Positions 5,650-6,209 of a stretch of 6,209 bases of DNA are shown here, in pieces. Origin of the DNA: an uncultured Dehalococcoidia bacterium. GTDB lineage: Bacteria; Chloroflexota; Dehalococcoidia; Tepidiformales; Tepidiformaceae. How positions within the stretch are numbered: the first letter of the stretch is position 1; each line of letters opens with the position of its first letter. Below the pieces are notes generated by a model. The model had not been told where the DNA came from. It saw only the letters and a program-made list of their open reading frames with translations, and searched no databases. Where the stretch lies: assembly GCA_937864275.1 (NCBI GenBank), contig CALMIW010000225.1, positions 1 through 6,209 of the forward strand. Direction: 5' to 3'. The translations under genes were made by a program, and so were the position numbers.

Positions 5650-6209
5650 TCACGCGCCGTGCGGCGGGGCTGTGCCGCCTGACGCCGACGGAACCGACGA
5701 AACCCCGGTCGTTTGGCCACCCGTCGCGTTTAGGGCCGCCGTGGGCGGGGATGTGTCGGAGGCGGGGACGTGGCCCCGCAGAACGAAGCGCCGCGATGGT
5801 CGCCCGCCACGCGGGCCAGGTGCGGACCACGACCAGTCGCCATGCCCGGCCTTCGCCAAGGCGTCGAGTTCCGCTTCGGCATCCGTTGCCCGCGCCAGCG
5901 AGCGGAGGCGTTGCCAGTCGCGGATGCTGATCGATCCGTTGTGGCGTGCGATGAGGTCGAGGTGCCGCCGCACGGCGCGCTGCTCCGCTGGCTCGGTGAT
6001 GCTGAGCCGCGCGTGGCGCTCCGACGCGGCGAGGTAGTCGGCCCACGCGATGGCGGCGGCCATCGTCTGCGCATCGATGCGCGGCGATTCGCCTGGCGTG
6101 CCGCAGCGGCCCCAAGTCGTCAGCGCGTGCAGCGTGAGCGCGATGCGCAGCGAGAGGCCACACAGTTTGCCGCCCCATGCGCGGCGTTCGGCCAGGTCGC
6201 CAAAGCCCA
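5650..6209 (-). CDS. C-terminal part of a DUF3987-type protein, 5' truncated by the window edge
   Basis: The minus-strand frame is open from the window edge (first full codon at 6207) to the TGA at 5652-5650, giving 186 residues; an internal ATG at 6063 is not the true start. The visible start, LAERRAWGGKLCGLSLRIALTLHAL, followed by IDAQTMAAAIAWADYLAASERHA, matches the helical C-terminal region of DUF3987 proteins (conserved W-GKL-G--RIA--LH pattern). These are large proteins of mobile elements, probably with an upstream primase/ATPase part that would serve element replication; that part is not visible here. Next comes a segment like a small winged-helix or helical domain (RHLDLIARHNGSISIRDWQRLRSLA), and then a polar low-complexity tail rich in Ser, Pro, Thr and Gly. 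It precedes the integrase by 85 bp on the same strand, so the two may share a transcript. The family call is good; the function is inferred. Confidence 0.75.
   Translation of the reverse strand, partial: GFGDLAERRAWGGKLCGLSLRIALTLHALTTWGRCGTPGESPRIDAQTMAAAIAWADYLAASERHARLSITEPAEQRAVRRHLDLIARHNGSISIRDWQRLRSLARATDAEAELDALAKAGHGDWSWSAPGPRGGRPSRRFVLRGHVPASDTSPPTAALNATGGQTTGVSSVPSASGGTAPPHGA

Larger units (their letters stand above)
4308..6209. mobile_element. Left end of an integrative element inserted at ssrA
   Basis: Everything right of the tmRNA end is element-like: an integrase abutting the tmRNA, an inverted repeat at the boundary, and a DUF3987-type protein, a family often seen beside integrases in planctomycete mobile DNA. 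Both genes read leftward towards the attachment site. No phage structural or conjugation gene is visible in the 1.9 kb shown, so the element type (prophage, satellite or small genomic island) cannot be named. The right end lies beyond the window. Confidence 0.7.

Noticed and set aside
4515..5930. Long + strand frame of 471 residues opposite the integrase
   Set aside because: It is a shadow of the high-GC integrase gene, spans the intergenic gap and the end of the next gene, and shows no recognisable domain.

Overview
The window looks like a metagenomic contig assembled from two different high-GC bacteria. Positions 1 to about 3307 resemble an actinobacterium, most likely Acidimicrobiia-like. 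The evidence is GTG starts, 4-8 bp gene overlaps, C-ending codons, a Thr/Gly/Pro-rich tail on a cell-wall enzyme, and tandem GT-C membrane glycosyltransferases. Positions about 3358 to 6209 resemble a planctomycete. The evidence is a GH95 fucosidase-type C-terminus, a tmRNA, an integrase with the planctomycete-style LRSSCEKEW box, and a DUF3987-type protein. These taxonomic calls rest on recognition of protein families, not on a database search.

Left half, all on the + strand: the C-terminus of a probable D-alanyl-D-alanine carboxypeptidase (3-257); a GT39/ArnT-like polytopic glycosyltransferase whose frame breaks near 757 (266-1575); a tandem intact paralogue (1568-3025); and the N-terminal part of a GNAT-like protein (from 3022). 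These genes are tightly packed and probably form one operon for cell-envelope or polysaccharide modification. The break in the first glycosyltransferase follows an abnormally C-rich stretch. The GNAT-like gene ends in an abnormally G-rich stretch and then runs in frame into an unrelated glycosidase C-terminus. I read both as low-quality read ends or misassembly rather than biology.

Right half: a GH95 C-terminal fragment (+), a 219-bp spacer with a hairpin and a 16-bp tandem repeat, and a complete tmRNA gene (ssrA, 3961-4307) with a readable tag (encoded AERPYALAA), two clear pseudoknots and a G3-U acceptor wobble. A convergent tyrosine-recombinase gene (5564-4233) and the C-terminus of a DUF3987-type protein (minus strand, running off the end) follow. 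The layout fits the left end of an integrative element inserted at the 3' end of ssrA. The integrase reading frame crosses the putative attachment site, so its last 24 residues are antisense tmRNA sequence and its C-terminus would differ between integrated and excised forms.

I do not see a clearly new biological system. The most interesting biology is the ssrA/integrase overlap, and the most important caution is the probable chimeric join near 3310-3358.
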